Notes: generated by a model from the letters alone, not told the origin. Counted from the first letter of the stretch, positions 35,007 through 44,238 are shown. The stretch: 64,000 nucleotides of DNA from UBA5951 sp009936885 (GCA_937996625.1 CALKVA010000010.1:124001-188000), one strand, 5' to 3'. Program-made: numbers and translations.

Positions 35007-35984
35007 CTAGCGTCCAAACGAGGTTTTAAAAAATTCGTACCAGTTATTTCCTAATATGCCATCAATTTCGGTCTGCGAAAAGCCAGTCTTCAAAAGACCT
35101 TTTTCCAAATTAGGAAAATCTGAGTTATTCATGAACCAGTCAGGTTGTTCAGGAAAGCCCGCATTTTGAGATGAACCTTCCCCATAATCAAGGGTTTTAG
35201 TCCATCTGCCATTTCGCATCCACTCCACAATCGAATCTGGATGATCCTGACATAGATCTGAGCCAATCCCAAGAGAAGAGGTGTCCCCCATTAAATCAGC
35301 TGTTTTAGCAATCATGTCACAAAATTCTTGAAGACTACAATTGCTGGCATTTTTTAAGTGATGTGGATAAATAGAAAAACCAAGCATACCGCCAGAATGT
35401 GAGAGTGATTTTAGGACAATATCTGATTTATTGCGTTTAGCTTGATGCCAGAAATTTGGATTTGCATGGGTAATCGCAATTGGTTTAGTCGAGTATTCTA
35501 TTGCTTGCAGGGTAGAGTTTTGTGATGAATGGCTCATATCTATAATCAGTCCAAGTCGGTTCATCTCGGCGATGACTTCTCTTCCCATTCGCGTAATGCC
35601 GCTATCCTCTATTTCATAACAGCCGGTCGCCAATAATGACTGATTATTATAAGTAAGCTGCATAATACGCATACCCAAACGATGCCAAATCTCAACAAGG
35701 CCTATATCATCTTCTATTGGTGCGGGGGTTTGAAACCCAAATATAATGGCGGTTTTTCCGTTTCTCTTGGCTTCTGCAATATCTTCTGCATAATGAGCCT
35801 GCATTATTCTGTCAGGATAACGCTCAAACCACGAATTCCATTTTTCTAGATTAAGCACCGCTTCTCTGAAATTTTCATGATAGGCTATCGTAACATGCAC
35901 GCAGTCTAGCCCACCATGCTGCATCTGTTCAAATATTTTTCCAGACCAGTTTGCATATTGAAGACCATCAATTTTATACGCCAT
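35007..35984 (-). CDS. M19-like (membrane dipeptidase family) amidohydrolase
   Basis: A 325-residue TIM-barrel protein of the renal/membrane dipeptidase family. The second half of the metal site is recognisable: EVIAEMNRLGLIIDMSHSSQ and IAITHANP with their His ligands, and the substrate-side GIGSDLCQDHP. The usual first motif DGHxD is replaced by DGLQY at residues 6-10, so the first zinc ligands are missing or supplied elsewhere. Substrates in the family are dipeptides, including D-residues, or other amides. It starts the tightly packed dipeptidase-unknown-DUF3726 run and diverges from the DpkA-like reductase. Confidence 0.83.
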   Translation of the reverse strand: MAYKIDGLQYANWSGKIFEQMQHGGLDCVHVTIAYHENFREAVLNLEKWNSWFERYPDRIMQAHYAEDIAEAKRNGKTAIIFGFQTPAPIEDDIGLVEIWHRLGMRIMQLTYNNQSLLATGCYEIEDSGITRMGREVIAEMNRLGLIIDMSHSSQNSTLQAIEYSTKPIAITHANPNFWHQAKRNKSDIVLKSLSHSGGMLGFSIYPHHLKNASNCSLQEFCDMIAKTADLMGDTSSLGIGSDLCQDHPDSIVEWMRNGRWTKTLDYGEGSSQNAGFPEQPDWFMNNSDFPNLEKGLLKTGFSQTEIDGILGNNWYEFFKTSFGR

Positions 35985-36204
35985 ATAAATGCCTTAACTT
36001 GATTCTTGTTTTTATTAAGATGCGAACACCAATAGCCAGAATAGCATAGTTCAAGTAATTTAAAAACTCTCTTTCTATGTAGCTGAATTTTTCTGTGTCT
36101 GAGATAAAAAAATCACTGTTAACTTGCGGATAAAACAGATTTTTACCTCAGCTTGCTAAATTTCAATTACACAAATCTGAAAGTATTTATCAAGGAGATA
36201 TCAG

Positions 36205-36362
36205 ATGTAAGTTCTGGAAGCTGTTTTTTTTATCAAAGACGTGTTTTTACCACTCTGTTAAAGGCTGATGGGTGGCAGGTAGAAATTTTAGGGCGGATGA
36301 TATCAGGCTCATTAATTCCAAAGCCCTTATTTGACCCTGATACAAAATATATGCAAAGTTAA
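36205..36362 (+). pseudogene. Possible gene remnant of unknown family
   Basis: A 52-codon open stretch reads SGSCFFYQRRVFTTLLKADG, then WQVEILGRMISGSLIPKP and LFDPDTKYMQS before a TAA at 36360-36362. It looks like coding sequence of a C-terminus rather than noise. An AAGGAG site at 36191-36196 with an ATG at 36204 sits at its front edge, but in that frame the ATG is followed directly by TAA. A one-base change could have joined them. I do not recognise the family. It is offered as a suspected relic only. Confidence 0.35.
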
Positions 36363-36396
36363 AATCTGGTTATGGATTACAAATGGGGATGTTTAA

Positions 36397-37401
36397 ATGA
36401 GCCAAACGCAAGCAATGTCATTGGATGAGATTTATCAGTTGGCATTTGATACATTATCAAGGGCCGGTGCAGATGAGCATAATGCGAAAATTCTAGCATC
36501 CGTGCTGGTGAATGCAGAGCGTGATGGCTCTCATTCACATGGTTTGTTTAGATTGCCAGCTTATGTAGCAGGTCTTAAATCAAAAAAAATTAACGGCTGC
36601 GCGAGGGCAGAAGTAACGCAGGTTACCTCTTCTTTTATTCGTGTCGATGGTAATCGAGGATTAGCACCAACCGCGCATGATGCTGCTATACCAGCTCTTG
36701 TGAAGGCGGCCCAAAAAACAGGTGTTGCGATTGCCGCAATTCATAGATGTTTCCACATGGCAGCTCTTTGGCCAGAGGTAGAGGCAATAGCAGAATATGG
36801 GCTTGCGGGTATTGCCTGTACGAATTATATGCCATCTGTTGCACCGGCAGGGGCGAATCAGGCTTTTTTTGGAACCAATCCAATTGCGTTTGCGTGGCCG
36901 CGCTCAAGCAAAACGCCAATAGTATATGATATGGCAACAGCCGCAATGGCTTTGGGGGATGTTCAAGTCGCCGCACGAGATGGCAAAAAAGTACCTCCGG
37001 GTACGGGTCTTGATAATGAGGGGCAACCTACAACAGACCCCTCTGCAATTGCGAAAGGAGGCGTGCTATTACCATTTGGGGGCTATAAGGGCTCAGGCAT
37101 GTCAATGATGGTTGAACTGCTTACCGCTGGCCTTACAGGGGAGACTTTTTCTGATGAGACTAAGGCACGCGATAATGCAGATGGCGGGCCCCCTATCGGC
37201 GGGCAATTTCTGCTTGCGATGTCACCAGAAATTATAGCGATTGATGACTGGCAATCTCATTGTGATTCGTTTTTTGAGCGGATGTCAGGCCTTCCAGGGC
37301 AGGGGGTGCGCCTGCCGGGGGAAAGACGTCATAAAAATAGACGCTCGACAGCAAAAAGGCAGATTAATTCAGAACTTCTTGAGAAAATACACGCATTATA
37401 G
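36397..37401 (+). CDS. Ldh/YlbC-type NAD(P)-dependent oxidoreductase, DpkA-like
   Basis: A 334-residue member of the malate/L-lactate dehydrogenase-2 (LDH2/MDH2) family. Landmarks are HSHGLFRLPAYV (catalytic-region His), VDGNRGLAP, the loop HRCFHMAALWPEVEAIAEYG, FFGTNPIAFAWPR, VYDMATAAMALGDVQ and LLPFGGYKGSGMSMMVELL. The HGLFRLPAYVAGL and AALWPEVE features are shared with delta1-piperideine-2-carboxylate/delta1-pyrroline-2-carboxylate reductase, which reduces cyclic imino acids from lysine, D-amino acids or hydroxyproline. A dipeptidase diverges from it, consistent with amino acid catabolism. Assignment to this exact reaction is inferred. Confidence 0.85.
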   Translation: MSQTQAMSLDEIYQLAFDTLSRAGADEHNAKILASVLVNAERDGSHSHGLFRLPAYVAGLKSKKINGCARAEVTQVTSSFIRVDGNRGLAPTAHDAAIPALVKAAQKTGVAIAAIHRCFHMAALWPEVEAIAEYGLAGIACTNYMPSVAPAGANQAFFGTNPIAFAWPRSSKTPIVYDMATAAMALGDVQVAARDGKKVPPGTGLDNEGQPTTDPSAIAKGGVLLPFGGYKGSGMSMMVELLTAGLTGETFSDETKARDNADGGPPIGGQFLLAMSPEIIAIDDWQSHCDSFFERMSGLPGQGVRLPGERRHKNRRSTAKRQINSELLEKIHAL

Positions 37402-37447
37402 CCATCAGATTTGGGAATGCCGCACAGACTAATGATGCAATAATCAT

Positions 37448-38029
37448 CTATTTGGGCAGATATCCATATCGTTCTGCTGTCTTGCTGATAAGCTGCCAAA
37501 GTGATTCTGAAAAACTTCTAGGCATAAAAATATACCAACAATCTTGGGCGCGCCAAAGCTTGATGCCAACATGATGCAGGGATGTTGTAATAAGCTTATT
37601 GATTGGAAATGGTGCATCACGCATATCAACAGGAATATGATGAGAGAGGATAGAGCACGCTTTTTTACCGCTGATTTTCAGCTGAACAAAACTATGAGAT
37701 AGGTCAAGCCTCACTGCGATATCTTCAGACAAAGACTGAAACACGTCATTTTCGTCATTTAATAGCCACCATTTGAGAGGCTCTACGCGGACAAATCGAG
37801 CATCCTCTATTTGGCAAACAGTACTAGGATGCAGAAAATCACCCGTAATTTTTTGAGTGTTAATGTAGTTTTGAAATTCAGATATTGTTTCAGGCCAGAT
37901 AGCTATTTGGGTAATTTTAGTGTCTTTTATTAGGTGGAAATAAATTTCGGTAGAAATCTCAGTTTCGGGACGATTTGTGAAATAGCTATCCAGCGCGCTA
38001 ATGCGTTCTATATGAGATGATTTAGCCAT
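37448..38029 (-). CDS. soxG: Sarcosine oxidase gamma subunit
   Basis: A 193-residue gamma subunit of heterotetrameric sarcosine oxidase if the ATG at 38029 is used; this overlaps the soxA stop by eight bases in the usual coupled manner. A longer version from 38053 is possible. The protein resembles a GcvT-like fold: RVEPLKWWLLND, VRLDLSHSFVQLKISGKKA, DMRDAPFPINKLITTSLHHVG and the terminal FMPRSFSESLWQLIS. It binds with the alpha subunit and is needed for assembly. It is the last gene of soxB-D-A-G. Confidence 0.88.
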   Translation of the reverse strand: MAKSSHIERISALDSYFTNRPETEISTEIYFHLIKDTKITQIAIWPETISEFQNYINTQKITGDFLHPSTVCQIEDARFVRVEPLKWWLLNDENDVFQSLSEDIAVRLDLSHSFVQLKISGKKACSILSHHIPVDMRDAPFPINKLITTSLHHVGIKLWRAQDCWYIFMPRSFSESLWQLISKTAERYGYLPK

Positions 38030-41003
38030 GTAATCTTTTACCTTCAGGGTCATACATATGAGGCGATACTATCTCTACATCAAGGAAATTAGACCGCAAT
38101 TCATCTGATAAGACAATATGCTTATCTTCAACAGCGGTAAGTCCGCCCTCAATAAAACCAAGTGCTATCCAATGCCCCAAAGCAGGGGAATAAGTAACCG
38201 CTGTAATCCAGCCAAGGGGATGCCCTTTTCTTTTACCAGCTTCGTTTAACAGCGCACCAGCACTGAATGTTTTGTTTTTATCTTTTGGGAAAATACCAAC
38301 CAGCTGCGGCCTGTTCGGACTTGTGAGCATCTCTCTTTTGCGTAAAGCGCTTCCCACAAAATCTTTATTCTGAGATGCCATTTTGCCTAAGCCAATATCT
38401 TCAATTGTCACTCTTCCATCAATTTCAGCGCCAGTAACATGCCCTTTTTCAATACGCATGGTTCCAAGCGCTTCAAGCCCATAAAGACAGCTTTCAAACT
38501 TCTGAGCTTTGTTCCAGATAAATTGCATCATGGTATGTGAATAATCACTTGGGATATATACCTCAAAAGCGCGTTCGCCTGAAAAGCTTATGCGCGCAAT
38601 ATAACAGGGTATATTTTGTAATAAAACTTGCCTTACACCCATAAAGGGGAGTGTTTCATTAGATATTTCACTCGGGTCATCAACGATTTCCGATAATAAA
38701 CTTCTTGAATTGGGGCCTGCTATTGCACAGCCTGCCCATTGCTCGGTAACCGAGGTTACATGCACCCTTAAATCTGGCCAGCGGGTTTGTAATAGCTCTT
38801 CCAAAGTCGCCATCACAGCTGCAGCATGATTTGTTGTTGTGGTCATAAGATAGCTGTTTTCGGATAAGCGCCAAGTTGTGCCATCATCAAACACCATCCC
38901 ATCATCACGCAGAATAATACCGTAACGTGCCTTTCCAATAGCTAGCTTAGCAAATGGGTTTGTATAAATTCTATTCAGAAAAGTGGTGGAATCTGGCCCT
39001 TGGACCATAATTTTTCCAAGCGAGCTAACATCGCAAATTCCAAGGCTTCGACGTGTTATGGTTGCCTCACGTATGTACGCATCCTGTAGATTTTCTCCTT
39101 GTTTTGGATAATACCAAGGGCGATGCCACAAGCCAGCATCTATCATTATGCCATTATTTGCTAGTGACCAATTATTAAAAGGTGTTTTTCTAATCGGTTT
39201 AAAGTGAGACTGTCTATGCATTCCTGCAAGTGCGCCAAGAGATATAGAGGTATAAGGGGGGCGAAAGCGCGTAACGCCGACATCGCCGATAGGACGATTA
39301 AGGGCATCAGCCATCAGTGCAAGTCCAATGACATTCCCCATTTTTCCTTGATCTGTTGCCATTCCAAGAGTGGTGTAACGTTTTAAATGTTCAACTGATA
39401 TGAAGCCTTCTTGATGCGCTAGTCTAACGTCAGATGCAGTCACATCATGCTGTAGATCTATGAATGCTTTTCCCTTTATTGTTGGTACCCGAATTTCATA
39501 TAATGGAGCGATGGCTGTGCGCCACCCTCCAATGATAGATGAAGGCTTTTGTCCTTTGGTTCTAGTTTCCCCTGCAACTTCTTTTGCTGATTGAATACAA
39601 TCTTCAAATTGCCAAATTCCGGCAGCGGAACCTGCAAAAAAAATTGATTTGTTATCACCGTTTGAGATAAAACAAGCATTTTCCTCATTCCATTCGATCG
39701 GACAGCCTTGATGCGAAGCAAGGTGAATGACAGGGGACCAACCAGCAGAAACCAGTAGACAGTCACATGAAAGAGCACCAGATTGACGCCATCCATCATT
39801 GGTTTTCTGTGCTATCTCAATATGTTTAACGCAAGGTGAGAGTACCCCATGCTTGGCTTTGGCAACAGCGGAGCCAAGATATAAATTGATACGCTTTCCC
39901 AATATCTGTTCCAAAAGCAAATCAGCGATTTGCTCGCGGGAATCTAATATGGTTACACTAGCGCCTGCAGTTTCCAGCTCTAATCCAGTTTCATAGGCTG
40001 AATCATTGTTCGTACTAATCACAATATTACTGCCAACTAACAGCTGAAATCTGTTAAGATAGGTTCTTGCTGAACTAACTGTCATAATTCCAGGCAAATC
40101 ATTATTAGAAAATGCGTAATTTCTTTCAAGAGCGCCGGTTGCAAGTATCAATCTCTTAGTTCTGCAAATATGAAATCGCTGTCTTGGTTTTCGTGGTTTT
40201 TTATCGCGCTCTCCAGGGCAAATAATCTCAACAAGTCCAACTGTTGTATCATCATATAACCCAAAAGCAGTTGTGCGTGTAAGAACGGTTATATTATGTT
40301 TTTTCAGCTTGATTGTTTGCTTCTTAAATTCGCTTTTATCTAGCAAACTAAGATAACTACCGCCAATAGCGTAATCTTGTTCTACCAGCAAAACATCTTT
40401 CCCTGTTTTTGCGGCTTGGATGGTAGCTTGAATGCCGGCGGGCCCGGAGCCTATGACCAAGATATCTGTATGGGTGTGTAAATGTTCATAGCTATCTGGA
40501 TCTTCCAGTCTTGATGCAGTGCCAAGGCCAGCTGCTTTGCGAATGAATTTCTCGAAAAACATCCAAATGCCAGTGCCGCGTCCCCATTCGAGCGGGGGTA
40601 TACCCATGAAAGTTTTATAGTAGAAACCAGCTGCAAAAAATCTGCCAAATAGATTTAAAATACTCCCCATATCAAATCTAACGGAGGGCCATGCATTCTG
40701 CGAATATACAAAAAGCCCCTCTGATATTTCGGTAGTACTTGCTCTTACATTTGGTTCTGTGTAGGCGCCTTTGCCGGTCGTAACAAGCGCACCTGCTTCT
40801 TCTACTCCGGCAGATGTAACCCCTCTGGCTCGATGGTATTTAAAGCTTCGGCCTATTATTTGGCACTTATTAGCCAATAATGCTGCTGAAATACTATCGC
40901 CTTTTCTTGCTCTTAATTTTTTATTATTCCAGAAGAACGAAATGGTTTCTTCTTCTTTATGTTTATTAATGCTAGATTGGTGAGAAACACGGATAGCGGT
41001 CAT
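38022..41003 (-). CDS. soxA: Sarcosine oxidase alpha subunit
   Basis: A 993-residue alpha subunit. The ATG at 41003 overlaps the soxD stop (ATGA) and has GGAGG upstream; an upstream start at 41030 is rejected. It has an N-terminal ferredoxin-like domain (KGDSISAALLANKCQIIGRS, residues about 35-55), an NAD-binding flavoprotein-like domain (DILVIGSGPAGIQATIQAAK near 170), the ATGALERNYAFSNNDLPGIM segment, and a C-terminal GcvT-type folate-binding domain (from about 600, with SGERAFEVYIPS and EALGTMRIEKGH). It accepts the methyl carbon as 5,10-methylene-tetrahydrofolate in the complex that oxidises sarcosine to glycine. Confidence 0.95.
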   Translation of the reverse strand: MTAIRVSHQSSINKHKEEETISFFWNNKKLRARKGDSISAALLANKCQIIGRSFKYHRARGVTSAGVEEAGALVTTGKGAYTEPNVRASTTEISEGLFVYSQNAWPSVRFDMGSILNLFGRFFAAGFYYKTFMGIPPLEWGRGTGIWMFFEKFIRKAAGLGTASRLEDPDSYEHLHTHTDILVIGSGPAGIQATIQAAKTGKDVLLVEQDYAIGGSYLSLLDKSEFKKQTIKLKKHNITVLTRTTAFGLYDDTTVGLVEIICPGERDKKPRKPRQRFHICRTKRLILATGALERNYAFSNNDLPGIMTVSSARTYLNRFQLLVGSNIVISTNNDSAYETGLELETAGASVTILDSREQIADLLLEQILGKRINLYLGSAVAKAKHGVLSPCVKHIEIAQKTNDGWRQSGALSCDCLLVSAGWSPVIHLASHQGCPIEWNEENACFISNGDNKSIFFAGSAAGIWQFEDCIQSAKEVAGETRTKGQKPSSIIGGWRTAIAPLYEIRVPTIKGKAFIDLQHDVTASDVRLAHQEGFISVEHLKRYTTLGMATDQGKMGNVIGLALMADALNRPIGDVGVTRFRPPYTSISLGALAGMHRQSHFKPIRKTPFNNWSLANNGIMIDAGLWHRPWYYPKQGENLQDAYIREATITRRSLGICDVSSLGKIMVQGPDSTTFLNRIYTNPFAKLAIGKARYGIILRDDGMVFDDGTTWRLSENSYLMTTTTNHAAAVMATLEELLQTRWPDLRVHVTSVTEQWAGCAIAGPNSRSLLSEIVDDPSEISNETLPFMGVRQVLLQNIPCYIARISFSGERAFEVYIPSDYSHTMMQFIWNKAQKFESCLYGLEALGTMRIEKGHVTGAEIDGRVTIEDIGLGKMASQNKDFVGSALRKREMLTSPNRPQLVGIFPKDKNKTFSAGALLNEAGKRKGHPLGWITAVTYSPALGHWIALGFIEGGLTAVEDKHIVLSDELRSNFLDVEIVSPHMYDPEGKRLHG

Positions 41004-41284
41004 CTGTTTTCCTCCATCAACTTCTGCCAATCAGAATGGGCAAGTTTAACAGAGAAAATTTCATGCGTTCTGGTATCTCGTTCAACCAGCAACCAAGAGC
41101 GACAGCCATATAAATGCTGCCATGTCTCTATTTGTCTTCCATAGATGTTCTCTCTTAAGAAAACGGCATCATGCCAAGTATCTTCAGATGCATCTAAGGG
41201 TGGATAATTTATTTGACCGTCACCTCCATAGCTAAATTCGCTATGATCGCGTTTGCCGCAAAATGGACAACTAATTTGTATCAT
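41000..41284 (-). CDS. soxD: Sarcosine oxidase delta subunit
   Basis: A 94-residue zinc-binding small subunit. The zinc ligands are Cys6 and Cys9 in CPFCG plus His57 and Cys61 in WQHLYGC. The EFSYGGDGQINYPP and FLRENIYG segments are standard for the family. It sits between soxB and soxA, overlapping the soxA start by four bases. Confidence 0.95.
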   Translation of the reverse strand: MIQISCPFCGKRDHSEFSYGGDGQINYPPLDASEDTWHDAVFLRENIYGRQIETWQHLYGCRSWLLVERDTRTHEIFSVKLAHSDWQKLMEENR

Positions 41285-41299
41285 ATATTATACCCTTTT

Positions 41300-42574
41300 T
41301 TACCCGTGCAATTTAGGATCGGAACCAGCACCGCGCTCATCAATATGCACTCCTCTTCTAAATCTATCTAAATCGTGATTTTGTATAACCTTATCTGGCC
41401 TATCATTAGCGATAAGGTCTGCAAAGTACCAACCTGATGCAGGGCTTGCTTTGAACCCTCCATAATTCCAGCCCGCATTTAAATACAGATTATCCAAAGG
41501 CGTTTTACACATAAAAAACGAGCCATCCATAGACATATCTACCACTCCAGACCAATGACGTAACAGCTTAACGCGTCCAAGGCAGGGCATTAGCGAAAGC
41601 GCGCATTCCGCCACATCCTGAACGATTGGAAGATTGCCTTTTTGGGCATAGGATTTATACCAGTCAATATCGCCGCCAAACACCATTCCGCCCTTGTCAG
41701 ACTGGGATATATAAAAATGTGCTCCTGCAACGCCAAAAACAACTACATGGTCAAGTAACGGTTTAATAGGCTCTGTAACAAAGGCTTGTAATTTGTGGCT
41801 TTCAATAGGCAAATTTCCCAATTCTGCCATTTGCCATAATCTTGAAGTATTTCCAGCGACCGCAAATGCGACTTTTTTGGCTGTGATTTCGCCTCTGCTT
41901 GTGTGAAGTGAGGAGATTTTTTGGGCGCTACGCTTAATGGATGTTACTTCACATTGCTGAATGATATCTACGCCAAGCATATCTGCTGCGCGTGCATATC
42001 CCCAAGCAACTGCATCATGGCGTGCCGTTCCAGCACGCTTCTGCACAAGTGCCCCATGAATAGGAAAGCGAGCATCATCTGCAAAATTCAAGTGCGGGAT
42101 TTTCTTTTTTATCGTGTTACGAGACCATATTTCGCCGTCAGATCCTGTTTGGCGCATTATATTATATCTACGAGCAGCTGCATCAAGTGCATTTGGGGTG
42201 TGGTAAAGTCCGATATGAGCGCGCTGGCTGAACATGACATTATAGTTTAATTCGTGACTTAAATTCTCCCATAATGTTAAGGAAGCTTCATAGAATTCCC
42301 GGTTGCCCTTGAGCATATAGTTAGAGCGAATAATCGTTGTATTTCGCCCAGCATTTCCGCCGCCAATCCATCCTTTTTCAACAACGGCTATATTTTTAAG
42401 ATTAAAGTTTTTGGCAAGATAATAAGCTGTTGCAAGGCCGTGTAGACCGCCGCCGACAATAACAATATCATAGTTTGCCTTTGGCTCAGGATCGCGCCAT
42501 TGCCTAGACCAGCCCTTTTGGCCGTTAAACCCGTTTTTTATTACGTTCCATGCTGAAAATTGTGTCACTTGCAA
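41300..42574 (-). CDS. soxB: Sarcosine oxidase beta subunit
   Basis: A 424-residue flavoprotein of the DAO family that oxidises sarcosine. The FAD motif is VIVGGGLHGLATAYYLAK near residues 37-54, with the second glycine-rich site GGNAGRNTTIIRSNYML (flavin contact) near 75-90 and the C-terminal YLNAGWNYGGFKASPASG near 370. No ATG is found: the start is TTG at 42574 or GTG at 42568, both without a strong ribosome binding site. It is the first gene of the minus-strand soxB-D-A-G operon. Confidence 0.94.
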   Translation of the reverse strand: MQVTQFSAWNVIKNGFNGQKGWSRQWRDPEPKANYDIVIVGGGLHGLATAYYLAKNFNLKNIAVVEKGWIGGGNAGRNTTIIRSNYMLKGNREFYEASLTLWENLSHELNYNVMFSQRAHIGLYHTPNALDAAARRYNIMRQTGSDGEIWSRNTIKKKIPHLNFADDARFPIHGALVQKRAGTARHDAVAWGYARAADMLGVDIIQQCEVTSIKRSAQKISSLHTSRGEITAKKVAFAVAGNTSRLWQMAELGNLPIESHKLQAFVTEPIKPLLDHVVVFGVAGAHFYISQSDKGGMVFGGDIDWYKSYAQKGNLPIVQDVAECALSLMPCLGRVKLLRHWSGVVDMSMDGSFFMCKTPLDNLYLNAGWNYGGFKASPASGWYFADLIANDRPDKVIQNHDLDRFRRGVHIDERGAGSDPKLHG

Positions 42575-42683
42575 GAGCCATCAAGAAGTCTGGTTAAGGC
42601 GTGTTGGTAATAACATATAACCCACCTATCGGCGGTTAGGTAAACACTGGTATAATGCGCTGTCAACGAATTTTAAAGAATTA

Positions 42684-42728
42684 CTAATGCATACTCCAAC
42701 TGGTGGAATTTAAGGTGCGATGCATTAG
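42684..42728. promoter_or_regulatory. Perfect nine-base inverted repeat upstream of soxB
   Basis: CTAATGCAT (42684-42692) and ATGCATTAG (42720-42728) form a perfect nine-pair inverted repeat with a 27-base spacer containing a TCCA/TGGA sub-repeat. It lies 110 bases upstream of soxB and 69 bases beyond the semialdehyde dehydrogenase stop on the same strand. It could be an operator, an RNA leader element or a terminator lacking a T-run. A further GC-rich potential hairpin lies between it and soxB at about 42620-42642. Confidence 0.45.
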
Positions 42729-42796
42729 AAATTGGACTATTTTTAGAAATACAAAAAACTGTCTAGCTTTAACGTATCACCGAAGTATTATATCTT

Positions 42797-44227
42797 CTAC
42801 CAGCTTGCGGAAATATACTGTGTCTCCATAAATTCGTGCATGCCTTCATGACCACCCTCGCGGCCAAGGCCTGACTGCTTGCTGCCACCAAAAGGTGCTG
42901 CAGGGTCTGAGACCAACCCGCGATTAAGCCCAACCATTCCATAATCAAGGCGCTCACATACACTCATGCCGCGCCTCATATTTTCAGTGAATACATATGC
43001 TACTAGCCCATATTGAGTATTATTTGCGCGCCTTATAACATCTTCAGTATCTTCAAATGACTGGATAGCTGCAACTGGGCCAAAAATTTCATCTGCCACA
43101 CATTCGGCCGACTCAGGCACGTTTACGAGTACCGTTGGCGGGTAGTAAAAACCAGGCCCACTTATGTTTTCTCCACCAAGTTTGATTTCAGCTCCCTTGG
43201 CAACAGCATCTTGAACAAAAAAAGCAACTTTATCTTTTGTAGACTTATTAACAAGAGGGCCAACATCAGTATCTGGGTCGAGCCCATTCCCAACTTTTAG
43301 GGCACCCATTGTTGCTGTGAAACTTGTAACAAACTTATCGAAAATCTTTGTGTGAACATAAAATCGATTAGCAGCTGTGCAAGCCTCTCCCAAATTGCGC
43401 ATTTTTGCGAGCATAGCACCTTCAACTGCGACATCTATATCCGCATCTTCAAATACAATTAATGGCGCATTTCCGCCAAGTTCCATGGCTGGCTTAAGTA
43501 CCTGGTCTGCAGCTGAACGGAGCAATACCCTGCCAATTTCTGTAGACCCTGTAAACGAGACAACCCTAACCCGTGTATCATGAAGAAGGTGGTCCACTAT
43601 TGGCCCTGTTTTTTTTGAGGGAAGAACATTTACAACTCCCTTTGGAACACCAGCCTCTTCCAACAAAGGCATTAATGCAAGCATTGTTAGAGGTGTTTCT
43701 GATGCAGGCTTTATAATCACAGGGCAGCCTGCGGCAAGTGCTGGGGCTATTTTTCTTGTGCCCATGGCTGCTGGATAATTCCACGGTGTTACTAGCACAG
43801 CTATCCCTGCCGGCTTGTGCTGAACTATAATTCGCGCACCGCTGGCAGGTGCATGCGTTATCATACCATCGGCGCGCACAGCTTCTTCCGAAAACCAGCG
43901 AAAGAACTCAGCTGCATACGCTGCCTCTCCGCGAGCATCATTTCCAGCCTTGCCATTTTCAAGTGTTATTAATTTTGCAAATTCATCTAGACGTTCTAAC
44001 ATAAGCTCGTAAGCTTTGCGCAATATCTCAGAGCGGTTTCGCGGTGTTCTAGATGCCCAATCAGCAAAAGCATTCTGTGCCGCATCTAATGCCTCATCGG
44101 CATCATCAATTTCTGCAGACGCAACCGATGCAAGCACAGTTTCATCTGCTGGGTTAATAACATCAAACCTCACATTTTGTGCACCTGATTTAAAATTGCC
44201 ATTGATATATAAGTCGGTATATTCCAT
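42797..44227 (-). CDS. NAD(P)-dependent succinate-semialdehyde dehydrogenase-like aldehyde dehydrogenase
   Basis: A 476-residue aldehyde dehydrogenase. Motifs are TPWNYPAAMGTRKIAPALAAGC, IIKPASETPLT, VVSFTGSTEIGRVLL, the base Glu in MELGGNAPLIVF, the nucleophile Cys283 in GEACTAANRFYVH and PFGGSKQSGLGREGG. The TRKIAPALAAGCP and GEACTAANRFYV features match GabD-type succinate-semialdehyde dehydrogenases. It lies 11 bases after the E2-like gene on the same strand, so the aldehyde it oxidises may come from the E1/E2 or M24 step; a semialdehyde is plausible. Confidence 0.9.
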   Translation of the reverse strand: MEYTDLYINGNFKSGAQNVRFDVINPADETVLASVASAEIDDADEALDAAQNAFADWASRTPRNRSEILRKAYELMLERLDEFAKLITLENGKAGNDARGEAAYAAEFFRWFSEEAVRADGMITHAPASGARIIVQHKPAGIAVLVTPWNYPAAMGTRKIAPALAAGCPVIIKPASETPLTMLALMPLLEEAGVPKGVVNVLPSKKTGPIVDHLLHDTRVRVVSFTGSTEIGRVLLRSAADQVLKPAMELGGNAPLIVFEDADIDVAVEGAMLAKMRNLGEACTAANRFYVHTKIFDKFVTSFTATMGALKVGNGLDPDTDVGPLVNKSTKDKVAFFVQDAVAKGAEIKLGGENISGPGFYYPPTVLVNVPESAECVADEIFGPVAAIQSFEDTEDVIRRANNTQYGLVAYVFTENMRRGMSVCERLDYGMVGLNRGLVSDPAAPFGGSKQSGLGREGGHEGMHEFMETQYISASW

Positions 44228-44238
44228 CTAATACAGCC

